Assembly: GCA_036971615.1 (NCBI GenBank)
Contig: JAYKKR010000008.1
Span: 1,488,001 to 1,552,000, forward strand
Direction of reading: 5' to 3'
Length of the DNA stretch: 64,000 nucleotides
Source of the DNA: Amyloporia xantha
Taxonomy: Eukaryota; Basidiomycota; Agaricomycetes; Polyporales; Adustoporiaceae
Shown here: piece by piece, positions 35,978-48,945 of the stretch
How positions within the stretch are numbered: the stretch's first letter is position 1
How the letters are laid out: every line of letters starts with the position of its first letter
Translations under genes and position numbers: made by a program
The notes under the pieces: model-generated
What the model was told of the DNA's origin: nothing
The model's database searches: none
What the model saw: the letters and a program-made list of their open reading frames with translations, nothing else

Positions 35978-36494
35978 ACTGTAGTTAAACGCTCGGCGGT
36001 CCCGCCGCCGCTGAGTGTCGGGCGGCGGCACCACTTACTCCGCTAGGGTTAACAGCCTCGCGTTCCACTCCTGGTCCTGGATCACTGCTAGACGTAGAGC
36101 ATGGCGGTCGGGCGGGCACTGAGCGTGATGGCACCACCCAGGCTACTACAATATTAATATTGAACTAATTAGTTTCAGTTAAACATTACTAATATTCCTA
36201 TATCTCCCAGCCTGTGGTCGCCAGCAGCCGCAGCGTCCGCGCTCTAGCTATCCGCACCGAAGGCGTCCACGATAGAATGCACGGGTGATGGTCAGTGGCG
36301 GCTGTGGCCCAACGCACTGGGACGTCTGACGGCCAAAGCAACTCTGTGAGACTGTGGCGGCTGGCCCTCCCCCTATAGTCACACTTGTCACATCACCAGG
36401 CACGGTTCCGGGAACACGGAACATGTTCCGTGAACAAATCTCCCAGCGGACAGGACGTTCTCGCAAAACAACCTACCTACCACGAATCCCCAAA
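35978..36494. other. No gene; palindrome at 36415-36432
   Basis: GC-rich inverted words (GCCGCCGC / GCGGCGGC) lie near 36004-36030. A perfect 18-base palindrome CACGGAACATGTTCCGTG lies at 36415-36432. No gene recognised. Confidence 0.5.
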
Positions 36495-39400
36495 ATTAGA
36501 GGACAAGGTCAAACAAGTGCCAGTGAGGAACGGACAAAGAGGAGAAGGGACGCTGTAACCAGGAATGGTGCAGATTACATGTAAATTATGTAATCACATG
36601 GATGGTGGATGGACAGCCTGGTGCAAAAAATATCATCACAAAGATACGACGCCATAGCACATCATGATACAACGAGGAGAAAGGGACGGCCTCCCACATC
36701 AGCTCCCCAAGGAGAGCACAACGAAATGAAATGTGACATTAAGGAATATGAAAGAAAACTGGTCAGTTCACTGATACAGATGCATATATAGCTCATACTT
36801 TTACCCTGTTTCATTTCATACAGCTCTATATCCCATAGTATCAGACTCAATGGAATGATGGCATGAAAAGAAAGGAGCATCCGTACGATGAGAAAGCCGA
36901 TGCATTTCTGCATGTCGCAACCGGAAGGCGTAATGAACGCGACTTCGTCAGAAAGTTCTAGCGGCAATTGATGTACGGGGAGAGCCACTTGACCGCGTCT
37001 GAGGATAGGGAATGTGCGAGCAAGCGAAGACAATGCCGGCTAACGAGATGGTAATAAAGGAAGGGATGTCGAGCACCGATGGATCATGAGCTCGACGCGC
37101 AGGACGTGCTCCCACAGTGAGGTCGCATATCGATGATGGACCGCCTTATTCTTCCCCGTACGAGGGCCTTGCGACCGTTATGTTAACCGATGACTGCGGC
37201 GCCCTACGACACGTACCCAAACAAAAATTGAGTGAAGCTCCCATTCGCCTACCCTCGGCCCCCATGCTCGGTCGTACTCCGACGGGCTCAGAAGACATTC
37301 CCGACCCCTACTTGGCTAAGGAGTCGCTTGCCAATCACCCCTATTGATCCGTTGCTGGCCGGCAGCACCAGCACCAGGTGCCTGCTGTCGGGTGAGTGAG
37401 CGGAGCCTATGATACGGAATTAGTGACTGAACCGAATGGAAGGAATGAAGACCAACAACTTACATGCCTTACATGCGGTCCGGTACACGAGGTTCTTCCT
37501 CTTCCTGGACGCCTCCCGCCGGCTTTAGTGCTAGAGCTAGCGCCCTAATCCTGCAACCTGTGAACGCTCCACACGAAGACATAGTCCGGCTGGAAGCCTC
37601 CCTGGACGAAGATGTGCGCAAACACTTGCGACGCTACGAGTAGTCAGAATTTCATCGAAGCGAAGAGCGCGGGTATAGTTCAAAATTCCGAACTCACTGG
37701 GGAAACCGCACCACAACAGATCTGTCGAGCAGTCATCTTCTTCTCCACATTTTCGGTCGCATTTCTGCTTCTTGGAAGGAGCCTCCAAGCCCTACTACGG
37801 CAATCGTCCACGAAGGAAGTACATAAGAACGTGGCGAGAGACTCCAAGTCGTCCTGAGGGGCTTGCTCGACACCCAAGTGAATGTTAATGGAAGTGTAAC
37901 GAGCCGTTCCCGCGGCATTCTTGTCTTCTCCGTACGGGATGTGGGAGTGCGTCTTCGGGTCCCCGTACTTCTGACCGAAGTCGATGACGTTGACCTCTCG
38001 CCGCGCTTGATGTCGCGACGGATGGAGTTGCGAGAATGGGTGCCCTCAATTCGCGAGATCTGGAACAATGAAGACAAGCAAATCGTTATTATCGCGGCCA
38101 ACGAGTCCGCAAACAACTTACCAGCTGGTCAGTGAGTAAAAGGACGGTCTTCAGGCTGAATTTACGGTTGCAGAAGTTGAACAAGTCCTCCAGCGAAGGG
38201 CCGAGCAAATCGATGACCATGGCTTGGTAGTCACACTCCGTGCCGAAGCAATGGACAAAAGGAACACCAACGCCACCGGCCAAAGTCTTATAGACCCTGG
38301 ATTCGTACTCGAGCTCAGGATGTTTAGCCTTGACTGACTCGAGCTTGATGGCCACTTCCTCCGCGGAGATGATGCTGATTCCAAGGTAAATATCATCTAA
38401 GAGCGATGTGAGTGGCTACTCACGGCAGTGGCGCATCCATGACTCACCGAATGAGCCCAAGCCAATCTTCTTCCCCGGCCTGTCCTCAATTTTCCGCCAC
38501 CCCTGAGGTCTAGTATGTGCGAAGAAGATCGGCCATTGCTAGAAGTCTTAAGCAGAATATGTGGGAGTCAATGTTCAACCGAATGAGAGCGAGGGAGGAG
38601 AAATGGAAGAGAAACAAGGCTAAGTATTGTCAACAGCCTGGGAACGCACAGCGCAGCGTGCTCCACCATAGACGGTGAGCATTCCTTTCCTCTCGAAACA
38701 TCCAACAAATACAGGAAATATACGCCAGCAATACGTCCTGGGGCACACTGAAGGCGCAACGCTTGTCCCAGACGGTGCGGCGAGGCGATGGTTGAAACGG
38801 AGGAGGAACGAGAGGCAAATCTTTGCTGACAGTTCAGCGAAAAGACTGGAAAGGATGAGACTGTAGTTTGGGGATAGCACTGAAGACGGGATAGCGGAAT
38901 GTCAAGAGACAGTCGGCTGTGGTCTAGAGGAGCGAGTGCCTCGTTGGTATCTAGAAGCAGAGTCCCACAATACAAGAATTTGAACAGAGACCGTCTGTTG
39001 ACGAATATGACGACCAAGCATTGCTAGGGACATGATAACTTTGGCCCATATACCATGGGGCTGCAGACTTTGTAAATGACGGCGACGGCAGAGTTAAAGG
39101 CAAAGGAGCGTCCTGCGAGGCGCCGGGGTCAGCAACATACACCGTCCACCGTCCACAGATTGTTCGAATGACAAGTCATGCGTATTCTGAAGGAATATGT
39201 TCGACCCGAAACGCACGTTCGATTTCAAGGAATATGTTTGATCTGAGAGCGGGCATCCAATTGATCCTCATACCTTCGTTTAGCTTGAAGACGCATAGTA
39301 CGATCTGAACCTAAGCTTTATCCCGGATCTCATCACAGACTCGTGGTCTAAAATGCGATTCGCGATCCGGTACCCACCATCCGAAGATATATGGATGATC

Positions 39401-39667
39401 TCAAGGCAGCACATAAGCTCGATCTGTAAGAATGTGTTCTACCCGAAACTATACATTCGATCCTAAGGAATGGCCCGGTTTCAAAGACGTGTATTCAATC
39501 AAAGTGTAGGTAAATGATTAAAGCGTAGCTGTCCCTCTGTGTATATGTTCAGTCTGAAGACATATTTACGATCCAAATGTAACCTTGCTGTTCGACTCCA
39601 TCCATAGTTCCGTGGCCTGATTTACGATCCAATGCGCACCTAACGGCCATGATGAGTCCGATATATC
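36495..39667 (-). repeat. Right arm of large inverted repeat, with extra inner flank
   Basis: 36730-39667 is the reverse complement of 1612-4552 at near identity. 36495-36729 continues the repeat inward; this part matches the third copy (21065-21310) but is missing from the left arm. The right arm is therefore the more complete copy. The 118-base insert lies at about 36728-36847. Confidence 0.93.
37316..38536 (-). pseudogene. Casein kinase I pseudogene (right arm copy)
   Basis: Mirror copy of the gene at 2744-3965 with the same exon layout and the same lesions: the frameshifted first exon, the deletion after RRDIK, the double TAG in place of Trp-Gln, and the intact GDWQATP end. One private difference is a small indel near 37834 (CGCCACG against CGCTTACG in the left arm). 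Sharing of the inactivating mutations shows the gene was dead before the arm was duplicated. Confidence 0.9.
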
Positions 39668-39915
39668 CAGACCAGTAGACTGTCTAAGACAAATGTCAAA
39701 TCTTCAACGCAACTGAAGAGTCGAACCAGGAAATTGTAGTCTTGTTTACCAAGTGGTTGTCCATGATCTTGACGGCGAGCCTTCGTGATATCTTCGTGCA
39801 GATGCGACATCTATTTCCGACCACGGACTTTTCTCGTCACGCTCGGCTTGTGGAACTAAAGCAGAACTCACCATGGGTGGAAAAGGTAGAAGACTGCATT
39901 CATGCGGGGAATGCT

Positions 39916-41196
39916 TCAGTCTTCAGCATGCCCAATGTCATGCCCTCCTGTGCTCGAATGCCCGCATGACCATGCAGATGAAATGGTAATGTTATCGGTG
40001 TGATTACAGATGACTTTGAGGTTATTCAGCGCAGCAGCCAACTTCGGGAGCTTGACTAGGACTGCATCCACCACAGCTTCTCTCCTTATGATAGCGGATG
40101 ACGACTGCTTGAGATCGGTATGGACATCAAAGATAATCCTGAGTATCGGACGGGCTACTGCCTGGCACGTCAGATGAAGGTCAATTTGCTCCCAGTCTAA
40201 TTCTGGTAGAGTGTCGGCCATACGCAGTAGGAGTATAATTTCGATACAACAGATACGGGAGGATCGGAGCTTCTCCACGACATTTGGCACCAATAGTCGT
40301 GAGTCAGAGCGCCATGTCTCAACTATTATTCGCAGAGTCACGAGTTTAGTGTTGGTTGAAAGGCCTATGCCTAGCATTGATTGGTCTGTAGAGGAACCAA
40401 TCAGCCAACAAGGACTTTACCATGATAACCGGTATTCACCTGCAGAGGGGTTCTCAGATATGGTCTTTTGCAGGCTTGGAGCGATAACTAGATGCTCCAA
40501 GGAGTCTCCTGCTTTCTGCAATATATCTTGTATATGCGAAGTTTGTACCGGCTCCTCCCACCAGGCCTCCAACTTACGGAGACGCATCTCAAACATGCCA
40601 TGGGTCAGCCAAGCGGATGCAAGAGGCGATGTACGTCGGAGACTAAGAGAATGGATGCAGATTCTTGAGGTAGACACGGAGGTCACCAGTGCTCTATTCC
40701 GGTGAGCCCAGAATACATCGCACAAATGAAGGTTGGATAGTCTAGGGCATGAAGACAATAGAAGAGGCAGATCGTTTCCAGCAAACGCCGTATCCTGGAG
40801 GATCAACGTATTGACCATGGGGAAACCTTGCTGGAGGCTGCGCCTTGCCTCGCCCGACATGATCGTCGCTGACCAGTTCCTGAGTTTCAGTCGCACAACT
40901 TTACGGAGCTTCAATATAACTCGTGGCGCTTCTTGATCTAGCCAGGAAAACGTCCCATCCATTGTGATCGACAGATCGCGGACATAGTGAGCGAGGTGTG
41001 GAGCCCGGAGGAGCAGGTGCTCGAATTGCTCATAACGGATAGAACCAAGGATATGAATCGAGTGGAAAAAAAAGACCCTTGTGATGGTGTACCACGCACG
41101 GCAAGTTAGAGCACAAGTCCCGAGAACACGGCAATCGTCCGAGAAGTGACGGAGTATCGTAGCTTGTATTTCAGTGGAGAGATGCAGTATATGCAA
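39916..41196 (-). CDS. F-box protein
   Basis: Probably a substrate adaptor of an SCF ubiquitin ligase. Two exons (41196-40440 and 40385-39916) with a 54-base GT-AG intron give about 408 codons without a stop. The N-terminus HILHLSTEIQATILRHFSDD followed by LGTCALTCRAWYTITR is a typical basidiomycete F-box. After it come leucine-rich segments such as LSNLHLCDVFWAH and LRKLEAWWEE. The first codon of this frame is TTG (41194-41196). Either an ATG mutated to TTG, or an upstream exon from ATG 41354 is spliced in through an acceptor at about 41212 (CTCTAG), which joins in frame. The gene begins just outside the right repeat arm and has no visible lesion beyond the start question. Confidence 0.78.
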
Positions 41197-41354
41197 ATGA
41201 TTCTGTCCTTGCTAGAGAATCCGACAGCACATATTCGATTCAGAACGATAATCACCGGTTCAAAAACGAGACTTGCCAGTGGCCCGAGAGGCAAAGACAG
41301 CCCCGTGTGTAGACTTCGCACCTGTGGCGTGGATGATACTTCTGACCGCGACAT

Positions 41355-44218
41355 CTATAGCATTGTGTTAAACGGTGTATTGAAGCTGAGTATCCAAGGA
41401 CATACCGAGTGGATAGACTGAATAGTGAGGTTAGGTACTGCCTCCTGTCTCGAGTGGCACAAAACGGGTTCAAGCGAGCGGCGTAGAAGCGGAACCACTG
41501 GCTGGTGTTAAATCACAAACTGTTCTTAGATCTTTTTCCGACTGACTGAACTCTACGCAGTGCACTCTAACTGCGTCCAATTTCGCTCAAACGGGGAGTG
41601 CCTCTTCCATCACATCGAACAGTCGACAGCAAGAAGCAATTTGTATAAGTATAAAGGCACTAAATTTTGACGTCAGGTATATGCATGAGGGTCACGCCGC
41701 CGGTAGGTAGAACAAAACAACATTCGTCGGATGTACAGATAGGTTTCCGATCTGTCTATGAACGTGCGATGAGATTGAAGGCTACACTTGATCTGACTTA
41801 CACTACGAAATGGATGCAGGGTGACAATTGAACAAAGGTATGTCCAGCAAACCACTTTCTCTATATAACCCACCTGCCCACCTCGTAATCTTGTCCATGC
41901 GAACGATGATCGCTGCAATTATGATTATACGATCGAATGTTGTACTCAGGTCTGATGGGGATGGATCTGATCTCATCCACGATATACGTAGATACATTTA
42001 CTATTTAGAAGCACGTCATTTGTTGGATAAGAATATGCTGGTTTTTATCAGACTGCAGATGTTAATTGTTGTCCTGGCTATACTCACCAAGCCTAAAACA
42101 GTGTCTTCGCATTCTACGATACCCTTGTAATCGAAGCCGGTGACTTTGTTCGTCTGTTCAAGTTCGTTTGTTATGTCTGAACTGAACGAATCGGATATTA
42201 TCCTCACCAAGCTTGTGGTTCGATCATGCAGAGTGCGATTTTTAATACATGACATCCGAAGACACGCACCAAACTGGACAGGAGACCTTAGGTCAGGCTG
42301 GAGGTATATCTGTGGTCCGACATATGGTTCGTATGTGGATAATCAGAACATTGTTTATATGTGTGATCTGACCGATCATTTCCAACTTGAATTGTATCGT
42401 TTTAGATCCTGGTTGAATGTTCGAACCCCCGTTCACATAGGCATTCAGTCGTACGATGCATACTTCATCTGAACATAAGACGTTCAATCGAACTCGAACC
42501 GATAATGTATAATCCGGTGATAGTATCTCAGGGAGGCCAACATGATTCCCCACCTACGCAAATTGCCAGCCAAAGTCCGCGAAGCTCGAATAACGATAGT
42601 GGGACATACCATAGCTCGCGCGCTATGAGACTCATCCGGCTAGTGGTTACATCAGTGTCTAATCAATGACGAGCACTAGACTCCCTGCCTCTGTTTGGTG
42701 AAGTGCCCCGCTTATTTTGTACACAGTGAATATGAGAAGGAGCACAAGCGCATAAGCCAACACTTGATTTTCCCGACTGGTCAAGCACTAGTTGAATACA
42801 GGCATGCATTAATTTTAGCAGTATGATCTGCGTGCGGCAAGAGCTCCCGCAACTGGATAATTTCTAATTCTGCGCCACTCTACAAAATTCAAACTCTGTA
42901 ACTGGAAGCGTTGTTATCGTGATCGAAGCCGACTGGACAGTGGCTGAGGATGTGCACGCAGTCTTCTTACCGTTTGCTTTTTGAGATATCGTCAGGGAAG
43001 ATTCTGCAGGTCCCGTTGAATAGAGCTTAACATCGTGCTCGAAGAAGATTACACGATGGCCGACCTCTGACGCTGGTCACTGGTCAGAGGTGAGTAATTG
43101 CCATCGGTATGGGGACTCATCAAGGGTCGACGCTGGCTGCGCGACAACTTTAGGTTGATCAACGAATTCCCTATTGGCACATTGTGTTCGTCGTAGACCT
43201 CGGAAAGACCCTGGTATTCTGCGGGGCGCAATGGGGACTATATCAGAACGCAGAGGTGAAGGCTATTTGAACCGAGCCATGAGGGGCAGCACCCAACGGC
43301 TCCCAAGAACCAAGTCGAATGGATATTTTATGTCTGTCACAAACAACTCTTCCAGCTCTTAGCGAGATATAGCAAGATGAATTTCAGAATCAATTACCTT
43401 CCGTCCATCTCGATACATCTGGCCTCAAGACTAACAGAGTCCTCTATTTTTTACTTCAATTCTGATGATATCAAGGCATACGGCCTGGCGAGATGTCTTA
43501 GAATATATGAGCGCTCATTCTTCACCACTTTGAGGTCGCTTTATCCCCATCTTGGGCATTGCAGATCTGAGTAATTGTTATGTCAGTCGTTGCAGCAGAG
43601 ACCCATCCCTGCGTCGAATATGACCTATGACCTACGGTCTCCTGCTCTAGGCCCCAAAAGAAAGTTCATCCGTCATATACTCATTCCCCGCTCCGAACTA
43701 TGACCGAAAAGCAGCTCCACGACTCATGTGCACTATCTTCTGGTAGATATTCACGCATGTTGAGAAGGGTTCGGAATCTGCATCACGACACACGAAGTAA
43801 CGAGTATACAACCGCGATCGCATGGAACACCAGCATCGCGACTCCCTGTGAATGCCAACAAAGTTTTCATTATTGGCAAGCACAGTGCATCGATTGGATT
43901 AACATGCCTACGAGAGTGGTGCCTAGACTATAAATGGGTCACTGATGGTGCGTCTGCCGTAGCGAATCTCTGATACTCAACGTCGATCCCAGCTTGCAAT
44001 TTTGCACTTCGACACTCAGTCGGACTGGTTCAATCCAAGCACCAATAATCTGAGACTGTCTCACCGCAGCCTTATAGATAGGTGAACGCACATAAGTGGC
44101 GGAGAGAACTTCTCGGAGTGCGTACGAATAGCGCAAGAGATTGAATCGTTTGTGAAGCCATAGTTGACTACTTTTTCCACTCTAGAACAGGCGGAGGTAT
44201 TCGTCTGTCACCGCGAAA
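41355..44218. other. No gene; AT-rich, repetitive in texture
   Basis: No family recognised. The stretch 41680-42520 is rich in GATCTGA, TTCGAAC and CGATC words like those at the outer edges of the arms, and may be an old relative of that repeat. A 2-copy-like GGCCGACC/TGGTCAGAGG region near 43060-43090 is too short to call. Confidence 0.35.
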
Positions 44219-46058
44219 TTATTGTTCATCGTGTGACAGAACGCATTTCACGGCATCGAGGACAACGGTATAGTTCACAGCATACCCGGCGACGTCCGGG
44301 TACCCACGTCCAGAGGCGTTGTAAAGGCCAGTGTCGTTCTTGCCTAGGATGGACAGATGTGAAGAGACAGCAGCAGACTGGTAGGTAGGCCGAGTGAAGT
44401 AATTGAAGAATCCTCCGCTTAATAGATTCGCCGCGGTCTCCGGAATGTCGACGGTGCCTCCGACTGAGGTAGCGCTGTGAAGAAACCCACGCGTTCAGAG
44501 GCCGATCACGTCAGCGAGAGGAGACATACTTGGGGCAGGTGGAGGGAAACGTAGGTAGGACGGTCGTGCATATATGACCAGGTGGAAGATAATGGAGACC
44601 CGAAACGCCGCCGTCTCCAGAAGCGAAGAGCATGGATACGCCCCGAGCACCCAATTGAGCATAAGCATTACAGAGATTTCTGTGATAGAAGAGAGTTTAG
44701 TCTGGACCAGGTACGTGAAACATACGTACTCCGCTAGCTTAGGCGAAACTAGGTTCTCATTCAAACCATAGCTAGTGGTCACTACCTGAGGAGTCGTCGT
44801 CTCTCCAAGTAAGTAATTCGCTGTGTCTAGCAAGGACTCAAGAACCCATCGGTTGACCAGTTTCCACCTACCGACAGAAATGTTGTCTGGACGTCTGTTG
44901 CGATACCAATGGTATACTGCGTGTCAAGATCCTGTAGAGAGGATGTATGAGAACTATACAGATCGAATGTATATGTTTGTAAATCAAGCTTACAGGTTCG
45001 CCACCGGCCAAAGAGCGATTTTGGATATTCGCGCCTCCAGCAAGTGTCTGAAGAGTGAATGTGGTCGAGGAGTTCATATCAGGCCTGTATTTCTCCAAGA
45101 ATTCCTGCGTACCCATGCGCATGAGTTCTGTTGGGAGCTTAGCTATAAGCCGTTCGGGGTAGGGCTCACCATCAAATCTCAAATCTGCTTCATTCGCCCG
45201 CGAGCCTTCATAGGCTGTGACGGCCAGGTGATTGGAAGCACTAGTCGCAGGCACGCTCGGTATTTTATACATGTATTATAAGCATGTCGGCGTCATGGAA
45301 GTGATGTTTGCGCAGGCTGACGACACGTTGTCCACCTCAAAGTTCACAGCATTGCTCTATGCTAGGGGGTAGACATTGTTCCCGTATAGATCCGGGAACC
45401 TGCCTCGGAGTAAATTTGAGTAAATGCACGCCAGACAACATCAAATGACGGACAAGGAATCAGGGACCTATGTTATCGTTGGAAGAACCAGACCGAGGCG
45501 GCCCGTCGGTTTCTCAGGGATGGAGTATGAAAGCGTTCGAACAGTCTGCAGTCCAGTCATTACATGGGTAAAGACGGAGAAATTCGCGTCAAATAATTCG
45601 TTCAGTTTGCTGACAGGAACCTGAATGGCAAGCCAATCGCCAGGAGATGTTAGCGCAGAGGCATTCAGTCCATTCTCGTTGAGCCAAGAGTGGACTGCGG
45701 TATCGCTCTCGGCACTTGGCGTGACGTAGGCCTCCACCTGGTAGAACGCCACTAAAATCCTCCTTGAATAAATAAAGTTTGAATGCGTACCTCCTGTTTG
45801 CTGAGGTATTAATAGTCCATAGCTGGGGCTAGACGGTGTGCTGACGTTGTATAATACTTCCACTAGTCCGCCGATATCGTTATAAACAAGAGCAAGGCGC
45901 AAGTTGAGCAAAGCACCTGGGGCAGCAGGCCCGTGCGCTACGAAGACGGTCGGGATGTTTTCGAGAGCCTCGTGCACCGGAAAGTTGCCTAGAAGAGGTT
46001 CACCAAAAACGAGAGTCGATAAGAAGGAAGGAGCGAGGAACAAGGACACCATGTCCAA
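44219..46058 (-). pseudogene. Sedolisin (S53) protease pseudogene, truncated
   Basis: The family is secreted tripeptidyl-peptidase-like acid proteases. ATG at 46058 or 46052 gives a signal peptide (LFLAPSFLSTLVF) and prodomain: HEALENIPTVFVAHGPAAPG, LLNLRLALVYNDIGGLVEVL, NVSTPSSPSYG. A 4-base insertion near 45800 breaks the frame before a segment that otherwise reads YLSKQE. Then come SAESDTAVHSWLNENGLNAS, FSVFTHVMTGLQTVRTLSYS, YKIPSVPATSASNHLAVTAY, YRPDMNSSTTFTLQTLAGG, DLDTQYTIGIATDVQ, LGARGVSMLFASGDGGVSG, GGFFNYFTRPTYQS, and NASGRGYPDVAGYAV. The catalytic Ser segment (SGTSxxTP) and everything after are missing. Several frame breaks. It lies in tandem with the next sedolisin on the same strand. 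Confidence 0.9.
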
Positions 46059-46862
46059 TTAACCCTAAGAGTTCCGCGAGAGAACAGAACAGAGGAACTG
46101 AGCCATGCGTTCAGCAATGCCAGCCATTATATAGACCGGGGAGGGGTTTCCACCGGGGATGTGAATTGAAATTGAAATATCCAGTCCGTGAATCAATTAG
46201 CGAATACGCGATGGCGGGAGAAGGCGAGGAAGTCAATGTAGAACACTACTATCGACAACGGATGGAAACTACCGGTGAGCGATACTATGTATCTGTACGA
46301 TGTAATAACTTCCGAATAACTGCTTTCTTCCTTAGGAGGCTGCAGGAAGTAGACTCGCATGATCTCAGTCCGGGCCCACAAGGTCAAGATGATGATATTG
46401 ATTCCGTGTGCACCGGTTTCCCGAGAAAAGATCCGTGTCAGTTAGAGCAATCGCCAAACGGAGATATTGCCAAGAACAGAGAAATTGTCATAGAGTACAA
46501 AAAAGCGAATAAAGGAGCTTCAGCAGCTGAGGATACACCAGTGGCCGTCAAGAACAACATGAGCGCTGCGAGCACGACAGCGGGTGACGAGTGCTAGCTA
46601 CGGTGGTTGAACGGGTGTTCCAATTTAGGGTTAGGGTCAAGGTCATCCAAACTCGTTCATGCAATCGAAATGTCCGATACAACAAACACAACCATTACAA
46701 TGGTTCTGAAACGGGGGATAAAGAGCGGGCTATGGCATCGAGTACAGAGTAATAACGATAGTGGCAAAGAGTGAAAGCATTCTACAGTTCAAATTTTTGG
46801 ATAGCAGTGTCCATGATAGCGTTCGGAAATGTCCAAGAGTCCAGTCCGAAGCGATACAATGT
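46059..46862. other. Spacer with one unassigned ORF (46166-46597, plus)
   Basis: The 143-codon plus-strand ORF (acidic, starting MKLKYPVRESISEYAMAGEG) has no similarity I recognise and no intron signals. It lies upstream of the truncated sedolisin and reads away from it. It may be chance. Confidence 0.25.
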
Positions 46863-48945
46863 TCAGAGTCCAGCAGCTGAACTTAGACTGGTGAAGTTTG
46901 GTGTCCCGAGCCCGGTGACCTTAATACGCTGTCAGTCAATATCACCATATAAAGTGAGACGCAACGATAAACGTACCGGATCCCATCCTTTCACGGCGTA
47001 GAAGCCTGTTGTTCCAGTGCTACATGCAAAATTATTACCAGCTACAACATCTGTGAAAGCCGATGAGGCGGTAGAGGACAGGAAAGGGTTCAAGAACCCC
47101 AGAGTCGACTTTCCCGCCGCCAGGAGCTGATCGTTCAACAGCGCGACGATGCTCGCAAACGTGGGGGTCGAGCAGCTCGTGCCGGAGACTTCGAGGTTCT
47201 CCCTGTCGTTGTATATGTGGAATTCGTTGCCGTAGGCGGAGACGTCCGGATATGCGCGACCTGAGGCGTTGTACAGGCCAGTGTCGTTGTTTCCAAGGAC
47301 AGACAGGAATGAGGAGACGGCGGAAGATTGGTAGTCTGGCCTGCCCCAGTAGTTCGAGAAACCGCCTCCAGAGAAGGACGCAGCAACTTCCGTCGGGAGC
47401 TGGGTCGTAGCGCCGACAGATGTGACGCTGAGGTTATAGTTCAGCAAGAGCAAGCAGCTGTAAACTGTCGGTGCACTCACTAAGGGCAGCCGGAAGGGAA
47501 CGTGGGCACGAAGGTAGTACATTGGCCCTCTGGATTTCCTGAGACGCCTCCGTCTCCAGAAGCGAAGAGGACGGAGACACCACGTGCACCCAGTTGCGCG
47601 TATGCGTTGCATATTTTACTTGGGAAGGTTCAGATGAGATCGTCGTAGCATATGAACGGAAGGCATGTGCACTCACTATGCCAACTTTTGGGAAAATGCG
47701 TCTTCGTTATCTCCATAGCTAGTGGAGACCACCTGCGGAGGGGACTCCAAATTCGTGGTGTCCAGGAGAGCATCGTCGAAGTCACCTCCGACCGATATGA
47801 ATGTCACTGGAACACCAGTGGCCAGCCCGGCTACATATTGAGTATCAAGGTTCTACATGCCAAGTTGAGCGGTCATGCAAGAACAGTGCAATGCGAAAGG
47901 GCCCACAGCTTCAACACCCGCTTCGGAGCCATTTTGGGAATTTTGACCTCCATTCACACTTTGGACAGTGAAGGTTGTCGAGGAGTTCATATCTGGTCGG
48001 TATTCCGTCAAGAAGCTCTGCAAGCCAGGTTGTGAGTGCGCAATGACATTAAATCACTAAGAGGCGCACCTGGAGGTCAGACTGCTGAGCATACTCCCCA
48101 TCGTATCCGGTGACGGCAAGTCTATTGCTAGAATTAGTGGCAGGTGTAGAAGGAATGCTGTAGATATATTGCAGGCACTGCGGAGTCATGAACGTGTTGC
48201 CAAGGCCGCAGACAGCAGACGTGTTATCCGAGCTTTGAGTGGGACGTGAAAGAGCGCCTTTTTGGGAGGAAAGAATGACTGAAGAATGCTTGATGACAGA
48301 AGGGAATCTAGACAGGGTTACCTCAGCTTCGGAATACGGAGAGGTGATGGTTGTTACAAACGTGACAGTGGGGTGGACGAGGTCGATATGGCCAATCAGT
48401 TCTTGAGGGAGTGAATACGAGAGCGTCCGAACAGCCTGAAAGCCAGATGCCTCATGCGTGAACACGGAGTAGTCGGCGGAAAGGAGGTCATTAGCCTTAT
48501 TGACGGGGATGCTGATTCCAAGCCAATCCCCAGCAGGCGATAGGACGGTGGCGTTGAGATCGTTCTCACTCAACCAGGTGTTCACTGCAGCCACACTATC
48601 CGCTTTTGGAGCCACGAATGCCTCAACCTACGCGAATGTAGAATGCAATCAGTCTATGATCAACGGCGATATGTTTATCAGGCGAACCTCAGCCTTGTTC
48701 AGGTGCTGCCCATAGTTGGCGCTGGTTGGATCGCTAACATCGTACAAGGAGTCGATCAAACCGTCTACATTGCTCTGAACGAGAGCCAGACGCAGGCTCA
48801 GCATAGTGTCCGATGCAGCGGGACCACTGAGCGCATAACCACTCGGAGCAGCTGGACGAGCCTCATGAATTTAGGGGTTGCGGGGTACCGCCTTGCTCAG
48901 TACAAGTGTTGTGAAGAGACCTATAACGAGACCAGTAGAAACCAT
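46863..48945 (-). pseudogene. Sedolisin (S53) protease, full length with early stop
   Basis: ATG 48945 starts a signal peptide (MVSTGLVIGLFTTLVLSKAV). Codon 25 is TAA (48871-48873), where the sister copy has Gln in NFQVHEA. After that every exon joins in frame: AAPSGYALSGPAASDTMLSL, YGQHLNKAE, an intron, VEAFVAPKADSVAAVNTWLS, YRPDMNSSTTFTVQSVNGG, GVEA plus NLDTQYVAGL (catalytic Glu and Asp, four apart), VVSTSYGDNED, CNAYAQLGARGVSVLFASG, PTFPSGCPYVTSVGATT, ASGRAYPDVSAYG, VSGTSCSTPTFASIVALLND (catalytic Ser), GFYAVKGWDPVTGLGTPNF, stop 46863-46865. The catalytic triad is complete. Apart from one nonsense codon the gene looks usable, so it is a recent pseudogene or a polymorphic null. Prodomain and catalytic order match secreted fungal sedolisins. 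Confidence 0.9.

Noticed and set aside
46166..46597. 143-codon plus-strand ORF
   Set aside because: No recognised domain, no introns and no conserved motif; not called as a gene, only noted in the spacer entry.
46625..46636. TTAGGGTTAGGG, resembling telomere repeat
   Set aside because: Only two units, which is expected by chance at this scale and does not show a telomere or fusion.
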